Position numbers and translations under genes: made by a program. Positions 11,201 to 21,642 of a stretch of 64,000 bases of DNA are shown piece after piece. Positions within the stretch are counted from its first letter, which is position 1. Each line of letters begins with the position of its first letter. A model generated the notes under the pieces. That model was not told the DNA's origin. It saw only the letters and a list, made by a program, of their open reading frames with translations, and did not search any database. Source of the DNA: Tetrapyrgos nigripes. Its lineage: Eukaryota > Basidiomycota > Agaricomycetes > Agaricales > Campanellaceae. The DNA lies in contig JAACJM010000253.1 in assembly GCA_013368315.1 (NCBI GenBank), positions 1 through 64,000 on the forward strand. The letters run 5' to 3'.

Positions 11201-11597
11201 AACAGGAGAGCCACTCCAAGGACATCAAAACTTTGTCCAATCAGTGGCTTTCTCCTCTAGTGGAGCCCAGATTTTATCTGGGTCAAGTGACAGAGCAGTA
11301 ACAAATCCTAGCACTGGTCATACCTTATCTTGCAAATGTGAGTGAGTATTCTTATCTCTCAGGAGATCTAATCAAGTTCTATTTTTCTTTCTAGACAATA
11401 ACTGGACTATTGATAAAGATGGATGGATCCAATTTCCTGGCATTCATTGTGGTATCATTTGGATTCAACCCCAATACTGTCCCACACTTTGTACACCTCA
11501 GAACCTTGTAATAATCTCCAGGAAAGGCTGCACTAAGCTTTCCTTTGATGAGGTAGTGTATGGAAAGGACTGGGCTCAATGCTTCACAGATAAATGA
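8229..11597 (+). pseudogene. NACHT-WD40 NLR-type gene, copy 1 (frameshifted, short WD array)
   Basis: STAND/NLR proteins are nucleotide-driven switches used by fungi in non-self recognition and cell death. The first ATG is probably 8229 (MTPKKRT). Several short exons lead to the NACHT exon beginning about 8978. It has Walker A GMAGTGKST (9133-9159), Walker B VIVIDALDE (about 9443) and a helical region ending before 10350. A 1-base deletion near 9263-9270, relative to copy 2, breaks the frame between Walker A and B. The usual TSRPE sensor motif reads TSHPE. A downstream exon (MEKFLQKKILFWIEAMNLMG, from 10379) and an intron at about 10480-10531 lead to about five WD40 units (10750-11330), one missing 36 bases in frame. 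An intron at about 11339-11393 precedes a typical C-terminal tail (KDGWIQFPGIHCG, LVIISRKGCTKL) ending TGA 11595-11597. The second and third N-terminal exons are uncertain. Confidence 0.75.
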
Positions 11598-14500
11598 TTC
11601 CAATTTCACTTGTTGAATTTGTATATAGGACGTGAAATATATGGTTTCCAACAAACTGTCTTCCTCTCAAGATGAACAGCCTTGATTAATCAATTACCTA
11701 TTTACTGACACTGGAAAATGAAGATCAATTTGCTTTAACCTGTTCATTCACCAGCCAACTACCCTAAGATCTTCCTCAGTTATTTGATGATCATGAATCA
11801 TGGTGTGATACACACACATATACCTGAACTCCCTATTCAATCACATTGGCTTGAATTCAATAGGTACAGGCACTACAATACTAATCAACTTGGACTCAGA
11901 TTTAGTGATGATGGCTTTGCCAACAACAAACGGAGTAATTCTCCTCTTTGGGGTGACTGGAGAGACTATACATTTCTACCCACACCATCCCAGAGCAAGG
12001 ATTATGGTGGAAGTTCACCAACAATTAGTGAACAGGGTGCTGACTTGCCTAACACTGATGAGGACCAGTCAGAATACAAAGAAGTGGGAGTAAAATTTGA
12101 CAACAAGAATATACTTGACAGTGGAGCACCTTGTATGCATAGGAGAACAGAGAGGTCTCTATGCAGAGAGCATTGAATAGAATTACTAACTAGTCACAAA
12201 AATCATTGCCATACCTTCATATTTCATCACCAAGTCATGATTTTCTGCATATACCTACTTTAATATCTTATCAAGTGATAGATAACTCCTGGAGAGCTTA
12301 CTGATAGACCTTTTTGTTGCTAGAGCATCACTGAAAGTGGCCTACAACTGAGAAGAGGTGTGCACTTGCACATTTGGAAGTGAACATCGCTGTTCTGATC
12401 ATTGGAGATAAGAATGATGCCATGTTTCATATCCCTGGACAGCTTACACTATTCTCAGATTTGGGATGACAGACCTTACACTAACACTATTCTGGTCATT
12501 CCTCAGTCACAGCAGCTGCATGACAAAGGGAGTTGGTGCTAGTTATAGTTGTGGGACTAGGTAAAAGCAATGGAACAATGTAATGACATTCCCACCCAGA
12601 GCTACCCCTCAAAATTCACTTCTCAGAGGGACATGTACATCAAGCCTGATGAGTTGAGTTTACTACTCGATATTGTACATGTTGATTCAACAGTCAGTTT
12701 GTTTAAGTGGAAGCAGTGGTTCATAAGTCAGCCCATCTTAAGTTTTCTCTTGATGATAACCCACATGTGTGCATGCATGCGCCCAATCTACTAGTGGAGG
12801 GTTGACTTGAGCACCACATGGAGTTAGGAGCTGGCTTCAGGGCTAATGGGCTCTGAGTGTGGGACCTAGGTGTGATGGCTGAGTAGTAAGTTCAGTCTGT
12901 GTACTGGGCAGCCTGAGCCTAAGTGCAAAGTTATGGTATTTGGACTTTGAATCATAATCAGGATGAAGACCAGTCCCAGAAATGGAAACAGAAACAAAAT
13001 CAGGATCATCTACAGCAGAATCAGAGTGAGTACATTAATTACTATAGTGATGTGATGCCACATGCAGAGGTCAAAGCTAAAGGCTTGCAATGTTCCAGAC
13101 CTTGAGCTTGATCTGATCATGAGTATTAGTAGTTGTCACTCTTGATGTTAATAAAGAAGACCCAGGCTGAGGACAAGGTACCTGGTTCCCTGACATTGAC
13201 TCAGAGACACAAGCTACCAAGAGGTGTGCAGACAGTTATGGCCAGACTGGATGTTCCTTTTGGATTTTAAGGTCAGCCAGACCTCTCCCCCTCCCCTCCT
13301 CCTTCCTAAAAAGGAAGGAGATAAGATAAAATTTCACTTACAAATCATCAAATCAAGTCACTTTTCCTTCCAGACCACCTTATAGACCCTCTACTGACCT
13401 AAAGACATAACAAAAGGAGTGATAAATGCTAATGTGGGATCCATTTTCTTGAGGTAGCAAATATTTTTCAAAGAAAAGTTCATAATGTCAGACCACTAAT
13501 GACATCACTATCATGAGAACTACATACCATTTCAGTGCATATCAGGCATGTCTTCTACCTATTTTTACCCTCCAAGTGTATTTCTGATACTTTGAAGCAG
13601 AGATGACTCCAGGAAATTGGTCTATACACTCTGTAGGGCATGATGTACTTTTGGGTCATAAGCCCTCTCCAGACCCCCTCCCCCCCCACAAGGTCCAGTC
13701 TCAGGTAGACCAGTTGCACACCTCTTGCAAGCTACAATGACAGCCAGGCTCAGACTGAGGCTAGCAGCATCAAACATGTATGGGACGCCTAGGAGTCAAC
13801 CATAGTCCATTAGCAGAAAAGGAGATTGAGAGATGAGCAAGGCACATGTAGATACATACCCATAGTCCATCATGGACATAGGACCCTCTGCGCAAGAACA
13901 CTGGTTGTGCATCGCAAGTATGTGGGTTCACTGATGTCCTGTATGTAGAGTGGAGTTGTTATGCCCGCAACTCAAAATACAGGAGGCATAAGGCAGCAGC
14001 ATTAAGCAGAAACAGTCCATGGACCAGTCTCACCATTTCTTTTTTGTACAAACAAATAATGTCTTTGCTTTCAAGCTTTCTCTTGGGAACTGACTACATC
14101 TTCTCAAGCCATCTTGGGCTACCCTCCAACTCATTTCACTACCTGCCTAACTTTGTTTATAACATCCCTGGGTCAACATCTACCTCTCTGGACATCCATG
14201 CACAGTCATTTCCTTCGCCTCTTCCACATATTCTCCTCTTGCTCCTTTCTCTGCATAGTGTGTCTTCAGGACATACTCCTCCTATGTTGTCTCCACTTTC
14301 TGGGCTCCTATTGTTTGGGTTGGGAGGGCCTGGGATGGTTATTGGTGAGTAGGTGTCTTTTACTCAATTTTGTCAGTTTTTGAACACAAACAATTTTCTT
14401 TTCTTTTCCTTTTTCTTCTTTAGTGTTTTACCAGTCTTCCACAAAATCTATGTCAAGTACTTGAAAGCAGTAAGAGCAATGGAACATGTTTTGTTGGCAT

Positions 14501-15393
14501 TTGTCAGGTGGCCAGATAGTGCTGGGTATGTCTTGGTCTATGTTGTTTCTATGTTTTGCATGTACTAACACACACTTGCTATCTCTTTCCTCCCACCCTC
14601 ACCTCTCCACAGTCTCACCCAAACCCAACCCAACTCCAGCTCCATAGGCTGAAATGCTCAAAAACACCTGCACAGCCATGAGCACAACTCTAGGTGTTCC
14701 AACTCATTTAAAGGGATGGATTAAAGGATACCCTGGGATGTTGAGTGGTTACTCTGCTGCAATGCCTTCCAGCTCCAACTTTACTGTGCTTGGGCCTCCT
14801 TTGTTGTACCTGTACCATGCCAAACCGCACCAGTTCTACCTCTGGACAAGCAACTGTCATGTCCAACATCTCCAGTCTTCTTACTGCCTCCCACTCCAAC
14901 TCCAACTTGGGCTCAATTGCAGGTGGGAGGAGACATAAGCCTTGAACGGGAGCAAGGACAGTTTGGATTATTTCAGTGAAGAGGAATGTAAGACAGTATG
15001 AAAGTGATTTGGTTAGGGCAGGTACAAAGTGGGTAGAGGATTTCCATGGCCGAAATGGGCTCCATATGGGGGGCATTTGAGTACCGATTTGAACCTTGGT
15101 CCGAGTACTTCATCAATGGGGTCTGGGTCTGGGGGCAGTTATGAGACAGGTGGGGGTGAAGGTGGGCAAAGAGGGACACATGATTTAATGGAGCTGAAAG
15201 ACTGGGAACAAATTGTCCTGGGTTACTGAAGGGGTATGTATTGAAAACAGAGAGAGAGAGTTATGGCAGTTATATGGGCATGACAAAGCCTGTGATTGAG
15301 TGTGGTTTTGAGTTGCATTGGTGGTTTTGTTTTTTTGTTTTCCCTGGTTCATTTCCCTATTTCCTTTCCTTTCCTTCTGAGTCTGTGCTTGGC
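11598..15393. other. Long stretch without a recognisable gene
   Basis: The open frames here (for example 11784-12176, 14044-14352, 14654-14938) show no domain, no conserved copy in the window and no coherent exon-intron chain. The region contains pyrimidine-rich and poly-C tracts (13280-13320 and 13677-13690). It may be decayed sequence downstream of NLR copy 1. Confidence 0.4.
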
Positions 15394-15781
15394 TGATGTC
15401 AAGAACAGGTTCAGATAGGACTGGATGCCTCTCAGGCCACCACACAGGAGCCAAAGACAAAGTAACAGAGCAAATAGAATAGATAAGAGTGAGTAGCCAC
15501 AGATGGGCCCAAGTCTACATAGTACTGAGACAAGGCTGAGCAGTATGGATCATAGGGAGCACAAGTGGACAGACTAGAGACCTATCTTGATGTCAAGAAC
15601 AGGTTCAGATAGGACTGGATGCCTCTCAGGCCACCACACAGGAGCCAAAGACGAAGTAAAAGAGCAAATAGAATAGATAAGAGTGAGTAGCCACAGATGG
15701 GCCCAAGTCTACATAGTACTGAGACAAGGCTGAGCAGTATGGACCATATGGAGCACAAGTGGACAGACTAGAGACCTATCT
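15394..15781. repeat. Tandem duplication, 2 x 194 bp
   Basis: Units 15394-15587 and 15588-15781 are nearly identical, both starting TGATGTCAAGAACAGG and ending GAGACCTATC. Only a few substitutions separate them, so the duplication is recent. Confidence 0.85.
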
Positions 15782-16087
15782 ACAAAGCCCTGAAGTATAT
15801 ATGATCAAAGGAATGAAGAGACAAAGTCTAGATCAATAGGTACTGATGGAAAGGAAGAACTATGGAGAAATAAAGGAACAATGGAAGAATCAAGGAGAAA
15901 CAAGTTAGAACTATGGGGAAACAAGGAAGAACTATAGAAGTGACAGGAACAAAGGAAGTGAAGCAAAGAAGAAGGAAAAGAAAGAGAAACAAGATCTGGA
16001 TATGCCAAAGTACTGGAAAGAAGACTAGAAGCAAAAGAATGAAGGAAAACAGGGTTTGGAGATGAAGGCATGAAGAGATTCATGACA
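15400..16087. repeat. Dispersed purine-rich repeat, copy outside the 26-kb element
   Basis: Order and wording resemble 36640-37312: GTGGACAGACTAGAGAC versus GTGAACAGACTAAGGAAC, AAGTATATATGAT versus GGTATATGTATCT, a purine-rich middle, then GAAGAGATTCATGACA versus GAAGCGATTCATGACA. The match is diverged and was found by eye. It could be a fragment of an LTR-like or other interspersed repeat. Confidence 0.35.
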
Positions 16088-16896
16088 GCTGACCCTTCAC
16101 ACAGATATACAGAACCCTACCACCAACACCTTGCCTTACCACCCAACCACTCTCTCTCATACCCTGAGTTGGGGAGTAGTACTTGAGTGAGGGGGTGTAT
16201 GATTTGAATTGGGCAGGGGGGAGTCAGCCTGCTTTGGGGTTGGGTGGGTGGGGAGAAGGGGGTGTGAGGGGAATAAGGGGTAGGATGGGGATGAGGATGG
16301 GGATGGGTGAGATTAGTCAGAGTGCTAGTGAGTATAGTGGACTTTTTTTTTTAGTTTGTTCAGGGTTCTTTTTCTTTGGGGGTTTGGACCTGTTGGAATG
16401 TTTTAATGATTATGTGTTCATTTGGCTTTTGGGTATTGGAGAGGAGACAGAGATGACAATTTCAGCTATGTTGGGATGGGTTTTCATTCTTTCAGCATTC
16501 TTTCTTCTACAGTTTTACATCCCTTTTCTTCCTTTTTTGTCTTTACCTCCTTATCTCTTGTGTGGATTGTTGGTCATGGTTTTTGTTTTTTTCAAGCCAT
16601 GTTACTGACAAATTCTCTCTGCCTCTTCCTTCCTCTCTTCTTTTCCATGCTTTTCTCCCTGGTTCCACAACTGCAACTTCTTCAAACTGTGACCTACTCA
16701 ACTCTCTTCTTCCATTTGGAGTATTCTAACGACCATCTCCGTCAAACCTGACCTTGACTGTTCTATGCATGTGTCTGTGTCCATCCATGTGCTACCAACC
16801 CTACTGACCTTACCAATCTACCAATCATCTTGTCAACCAACAACTCGACTGGACTTGTCAATGCACATTGCACAAATACAAAATGTACCTGATATT
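16088..16896. other. No convincing gene; G-rich then T-rich sequence
   Basis: A plus-strand frame at 16183-16608 is open, but it begins at a TTG codon and encodes a low-complexity Gly-rich then Phe/Leu-rich chain. I see no family match or splice structure. Confidence 0.4.
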
Positions 16897-17194
16897 CCTT
16901 CCTATTGGTCCTACTGGTCCAACTATTCTGTGATTTGGGTGTCACTGCTGTACCCACTGTCCTATGTCCTCTGATTTTGGTACTGGAATTACCTACTTTG
17001 GCGATGTTGGCGTCAACTACATATGGCATGTATGTCCCTTCCTATTGGTCCTACTGGTCCTTTGATTCAGTCCAGTCCCAACTATTCTGTGATTTGGGCA
17101 TCACTGCTGTACCCACTGTCCTATGTCCTCTGATTTTGGTACTGGAATTACCTACTTTGGCGATGTTGGCATCGACTACATATGGCATGTATGT
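16897..17194. repeat. Tandem duplication, about 140 + 158 bp
   Basis: Unit 1 (16897-17036) and unit 2 (17037-17194) both begin CCTTCCTATTGGTCC and end with ACTACATATGGCATGTATG. Unit 2 has about 18 extra bases (TTTGATTCAGTCCAGTCC) near its start. Confidence 0.8.
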
Positions 17195-17439
17195 CTACAT
17201 CCCCCCTTCCTCAGGACCTCTGGTGTGGGTTTATGTCTATGTACACCTTGGTTCACTTCTCTTCATAATATCTTCTGTTCACTTCCTGCTAGTTCCTTTT
17301 TCCCCCCTTTGTTACATTGTTTTGCTCATCCATTTTCAATTTCCATCTTTGTCTGAACAACAACTGACAACGTTGACATGGTGATAGTAATGTCGCTGGC
17401 TGCATTATACGTTGATTATGCTACAGTTGTGTTACGGTG

Positions 17440-18100
17440 TCAAATTATGATTTATCAAATTAATATCTCTGAGTAACCTTGAAAAATAAGATTACAATCA
17501 CCTCCAGTTGGCGAAAGATGAGCAATGACCAACAACCAATGATCAATGTAGTAATTATGAATAGTGAGCAGTAAATCTGAAAAAGTAAAGCGTGTAGCAT
17601 ATACAAGGTATATACCATATAACGTTTACTATACATCTGAAAGAAGGGGTATAGGAGAGTTGATCGTCCAAGCAAGGACGAAAGGGGAATCGGCTGAGAA
17701 GCAGCCAGCAGACACGCTGAAAAGGGACAAATTTCCGGATATGTACACGAAAATGAGATATATTTGGAACTTAGATTTAATACAAAAAGATGATGTATCT
17801 GCAAGCTACATCTCTGAACAGAAAGTTGCTATATAGGGATGCATTGTAGTATATTTGATTGGTGTGCAGACATATTGCATATCAAAGCTATTGAAAGAAG
17901 TACAAAAAGACCTCAAATCAAGAATCCAGACAGAGTAACGGATATGCATCCGAAAAGACAATAAATCTGGCTTCTAGATATGGGTACCAATAGTTCATTG
18001 CATATCCACTCAATGGACATATGAACTATTGGTACCCATATCTAGAAGCCAGATTTATTGTCTTTTCGGATGCATATCCATAACTATGTCTGGATTCTCG
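17440..18100. repeat. Relative of the 'C' repeat module, with long hairpin
   Basis: AAAGTTGCTATATA, TGATTGGTGTGCAGAC, CATCCGAAAA and GTCCAAGCAAGGACG follow the order seen in the C modules of the 26-kb element (for example 32590-32870). This is a diverged family member outside the element. Its 3' part forms an inverted repeat (separate entry). Confidence 0.5.
17921..18099. repeat. Long inverted repeat/hairpin (arms about 76 bp)
   Basis: The left arm (about 17921-17996) contains ATATGCATCCGAAAAGACAA and TGGGTACCAATAGTTCAT. The right arm (about 18024-18099) is its near-perfect reverse complement. About 27 bases form the loop. It could be a foldback/MITE-like element or a cruciform left by replication. 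Confidence 0.8.
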
Positions 18101-18845
18101 ATTATTTGTCCCTTTTCGGCGTGAGAGAAGTAAGCTAGAGAGAACAGTAATGTGATTGATACATGTGTACCAAAAGGGGAAAAAATTGGTGATTAGGAGA
18201 GCTCAGCGTAGACACAGTAGATAGGAGCTCGCAAATACACAGTTAATTTTGTTAAGGCTCAGGCTTGTAAGAGCGATTTTGCAGCAGGGAAGAAAGAGAT
18301 GCATTAGAGATACAGAGTCTATCTACTTATACTCCTCCACACAACCCCGATGCAGAAGATACATGAAAAAAACAATATCAGGAAAAATGTCAGCAGAAAG
18401 GAACAGTAATGCAATGTGTTGAAGTTGAGATGAGAAGGAATCGGATAGGCATTTATGGGTACAATTGAATAGAAAGGAAGGTGGATTGGTGGATGGTTGA
18501 ACAGATGATAAAAGCGAAAATGGCCGTTTGATTACAAGGCCAAATGAAATGAGGCTGAGTTCTTTACACTTGGTTTCCGCGTGTGGCAGTGCATATTCAT
18601 CCCGTCTCTTCCCATGCTGTTGTTTCTGGTTTCCTCCCTGTATTTATTAACATGACCAAACAATGATGTTATCTCAATATCTTTGTGACCGGTAACTAAA
18701 GTTTCTCTCACTTCGTTCTCTTTTTTCTTCGTCTTGTCCTTTTGTATCGCTTTCCTTTCTCTTTTGATATTTTTCATTTTTCATTATTCTCTGTCTCTTG
18801 ATCTCTCATCTTCTTATTCACTTGCTTTGCTTTTCCCCCCTCTCT
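18101..18845. other. No gene seen
   Basis: AT-rich sequence with a lysine-rich minus-strand frame (18777-18532) that has no recognisable domain or second copy in the window. Confidence 0.4.
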
Positions 18846-19140
18846 TCTAGGGCTGGGCACTGTACCATACACTGACAGTGTACGGGTACCGTATATACGG
18901 TGCTGTACCCGTACCGTGTTGGACTCTCAAAGACATTGGTATGGGACGGTCTGACCTATCTCAACCCGTACCGAATATGGTTAGTATGGCCGTCATACAG
19001 GTGCAGTAATCTCCCTCTTAATGCATACCCCCCTTAATGCATACTCCCTCCTAATGCATAGAATTTTGGCATTCCCAGGTTGGTTGGGCTGGGTTAATGC
19101 ATAACTCTCTCTTAATGCATAATGCATAGCATTTCCAGGT
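18846..19140. mobile_element. Possible hAT-type end plus TAATGCATA repeats
   Basis: TAGGGCTGGGCACTGTACC near 18849 resembles terminal sequences of hAT-like elements. It is followed by mirrored GGGTACCG/CGGTACCC-like motifs. From 19018 the 9-mer TAATGCATA or a near match occurs about five times within 110 bases, which looks like subterminal binding repeats. No matching second end was found. Confidence 0.3.
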
Positions 19141-19299
19141 ACCCAAACTGCATACCTTCCATATATGTATACAGGTTAGTCAGGTCCGTCTGAATAAAAA
19201 TTCACTTTTCTTCACATATTCACACTTTGGATACACTAAAAAAACGCTAAAAATACTGAGGTGGGATTCGCTCGCCTTGCTCAGTGCTGGCAGTCACCC

Positions 19300-19612
19300 A
19301 TGCCTAAGAAACTTTCCAAAAGTCCTGTCTCTGCCCTGAAAAAGGGCCTCTCCATCCTTCAAAAGAATACCAAGGCCCGCGCAGACTAGATTAGGGGCAG
19401 ACGAGATTGACTATAAAGATGGGACAGAAGAGTTGGAAAAGGGTATTTATGAGGCTGTGAAGCAAGCTCAAGATGCACTGGAAAATCTTGAGATCAATGG
19501 TGGTGATGATGACGGTGATGACGCTCCTTTGGAGCCAGCACCTACACGCCATGAGGCACTTCAGGCTGTCGCATCGAGTATATATGAGAAGAAAGAAAAA
19601 GAAAAAGATTAG
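19300..19612 (+). pseudogene. Acidic transposon-like ORF, copy 2
   Basis: ATG at 19300 opens MPKKLSKSPVSALKKGLSI, then LQKNTKARAD and an in-frame TAG. A shifted frame continues as a Glu/Asp/Ala-rich chain ending in a Lys-Glu run and TAG at 19610-19612. Copy 1 retains only the last part at 1-174. The basic N-terminus and acidic C-terminus recall repeated Agaricomycete transposon ORFs. No catalytic motif is visible. Confidence 0.35.
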
Positions 19613-20045
19613 ATTAGATAAATATATTATTTTTCTTTTCATTGAATGCGCCAGTAGTGCTCCGGTTTCTTTCTTCTTTTATCAGCCGATGGCCCAGTCC
19701 TTTCTTTCTTCTGGTCGTCTAAGCGCTAGGTTTCCTCAGCATGGGGCGGGAGGCAGGGGAATGTTATGGGTGAGTAGGAATTGCCTAATCCATATGCTAC
19801 GCGCCAGCAGCTTCACTGCCTTTGCTTCCAACCACCATGTCGTCCCTACTACACGTGATTGTAGGAGACATCCACTTGAACAAAATAATATCTGCTTTAA
19901 TCACAAACAAGACTCTGCCTCTGTGGAAAGCCTAAAGCAGCTCAATAATGGTGAATACAAGCGGTTGTCAAAGCAAGAAGGAATGGTAAGGGTCTCTTAA
20001 GTGCCTGGTAAGCATTTGTTACACGTCTATTGAGTGTCTCGTAAG

Positions 20046-20053
20046 TATAAAAG
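20046..20053 (+). promoter_or_regulatory. TATA box stranded from its gene, copy 2
   Basis: TATAAAAG is identical to the box at 612-619. The downstream ORF it would serve now starts at 51894, on the far side of a 31.5-kb insertion. Confidence 0.45.
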
Positions 20054-20239
20054 GCTGGAGGAATGACTGTACAGTGTGTTTCTTCTTCCCTTTCCCTCAC
20101 TTCTGCCAGTCACAGTGTATCTTGCATGCACTGGTGCATATCTATCTCGTTTTTCATATCATCTCTATCTTATCCTTTTGTTTTCTTACATTCAGAGTCT
20201 AAATCTACACTCCTTACCCCCCAATCTTTCATTCTCAAT

Positions 20240-20244
20240 GAACT
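20240..20244. repeat. 5-bp target-site duplication of the copia element (left)
   Basis: GAACT precedes the TG of the 5' LTR and is repeated at 51771-51775 after the CA of the 3' LTR. Copy 1 has one GAACT at 806-810 with matching flanks. Confidence 0.95.
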
Positions 20245-20550
20245 TGTAGAGAAGACGAGTTCCTACATCCATAATAAGTAATTTCCTTTTTTCTATCTTC
20301 ATCCTATTCCTTTTCCCTATCTTCATTACTCTACTCCAAGTCCATGATCCGTATATTTGATTTTCTTACTTGATCCGTACGTACGAGCCTTCACTTATAC
20401 CGTACGACGCCATCTCGACACACCTCAGTTGTTCCCACTACGTTGTGTGAACCTGATGTGTCCCTATACCTGTATTCATTCCCTTCTTCATAACTAACCA
20501 TATTATATTTACTACAGTACCCTTTTACTTATTGGTACTCTATTCTGACA
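20245..20550 (+). repeat. 5' LTR of Ty1/copia element (306 bp)
   Basis: It begins TGTAGAG, ends TTCTGACA, and matches 51377-51770 over its length with roughly 3% differences by eye. The 3' LTR has an extra internal duplication of about 88 bases. GGTTATGGGCCC directly follows and sits at the primer-binding position. Confidence 0.95.
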
Positions 20551-20637
20551 GGTTATGGGCCCTGCGCTTTAACCACTGATACTCATACACAACGAAGACC
20601 GACTATAGCAACTCATTGACATTAACTGCATTACAAC

Positions 20638-21642
20638 ATGTCCGTAATCTACCCTCCTATATCCTCCAATTCAGTCTCTTCCAATCCAATCGGGAACCCT
20701 AGCAACTACACCAACATCCAAGAGCTTCCAGACGATGCAAAGTTTAATGGTGACATACATGTCGTGGAAGGCGGTGATGATGCGACACACCAAGTTGAAG
20801 GGGTTGCAACTGTATTGGGAAGGGAAAGTGGTAGTGCCAACTGAGATGACAGACCCGAATGAGCAGTTGACAGCCACAGCGATTAGCGATCGTAAACCGA
20901 ACTTCTTCGAGTACGAGATTCGCGAGTCGGTGGCATACCTAACCTTGTGGTACAACATCAAGAACCCTGACGCATTAGGCTTTGAAGAAGGGAAGACGTC
21001 AGCCGAGTTATGGGAATACTTACGAAAGGAATACACGCTATCGAGCCACCTTGCTCGTCAGAGGAAGGAGGATGTACAAGTGGTGATGTTACTGGAGATA
21101 ATGGGTATGCGGCAAAGTATAGGAAACTTAGAAAGGAAGCGACGGATGCAGGGGCGACATTTAGCGAATCCCAATTCCTGACGATGTTCCTCAACTCTTT
21201 TCCTCGCACCTCGGAATGGATCCCAGTTGTTGGCACACTCCTGACCGAGCCCAACACCACCTTCAGTGTTGCAGCCGGATGGCTTCAGGAACATGTGAGG
21301 CTGATGGGTGGAGGAACCGGTGGAGGGATCCAGGGGTTAGAAAAGGTCTCGGCACTGCAGGCGCAGGTGAAAGAGTTGACAGATAAAATGGGCGCTATGC
21401 AGACGTTGAGACAAGGACCATCCAATCCGGATCTCGAATGCTCCAATCCGAAGTGTAAACATCGAGGACACACCATCGAGAACAGTTTCAGAGAAGGAGG
21501 AGGGAAACAGGGTCAGTATCCATCTTGGTGGAAGGGAAAGAAGGATGTTAATCCACCCACCTCGAATAACTCCACCTCAACATCCTCGAATCCGTCTGCG
21601 AGCAGCACTATGACCAGGGTCTTGGCCTTGAACATGACCTGA
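20638..21642 (+). pseudogene. Copia gag region (frameshifted)
   Basis: ATG 20638 opens a gag-like chain that changes frame near 20735-20760 and again near 21080. The middle frame has LWYNIKNPDA and SAELWEYLRKEY, typical of copia gag (UBN2-like) proteins. The last part has a zinc-knuckle-like CSNPKCKHRGHTIENS in which the final cysteine is replaced by serine. A TGA closes the frame at 21640-21642. Confidence 0.75.

Larger units (their letters stand above)
19613..20244 (+). other. Duplicated non-coding leader, copy 2 (upstream half)
   Basis: It matches 175-810 of copy 1 almost base for base. The copia element begins immediately after GAACT at 20240-20244, and the other half of the leader is at 51771-51893. 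Confidence 0.7.

Noticed and set aside
16183..16608. 141-codon plus-strand frame
   Set aside because: It begins at TTG, is low-complexity, has no splice support and has no recognisable domain.
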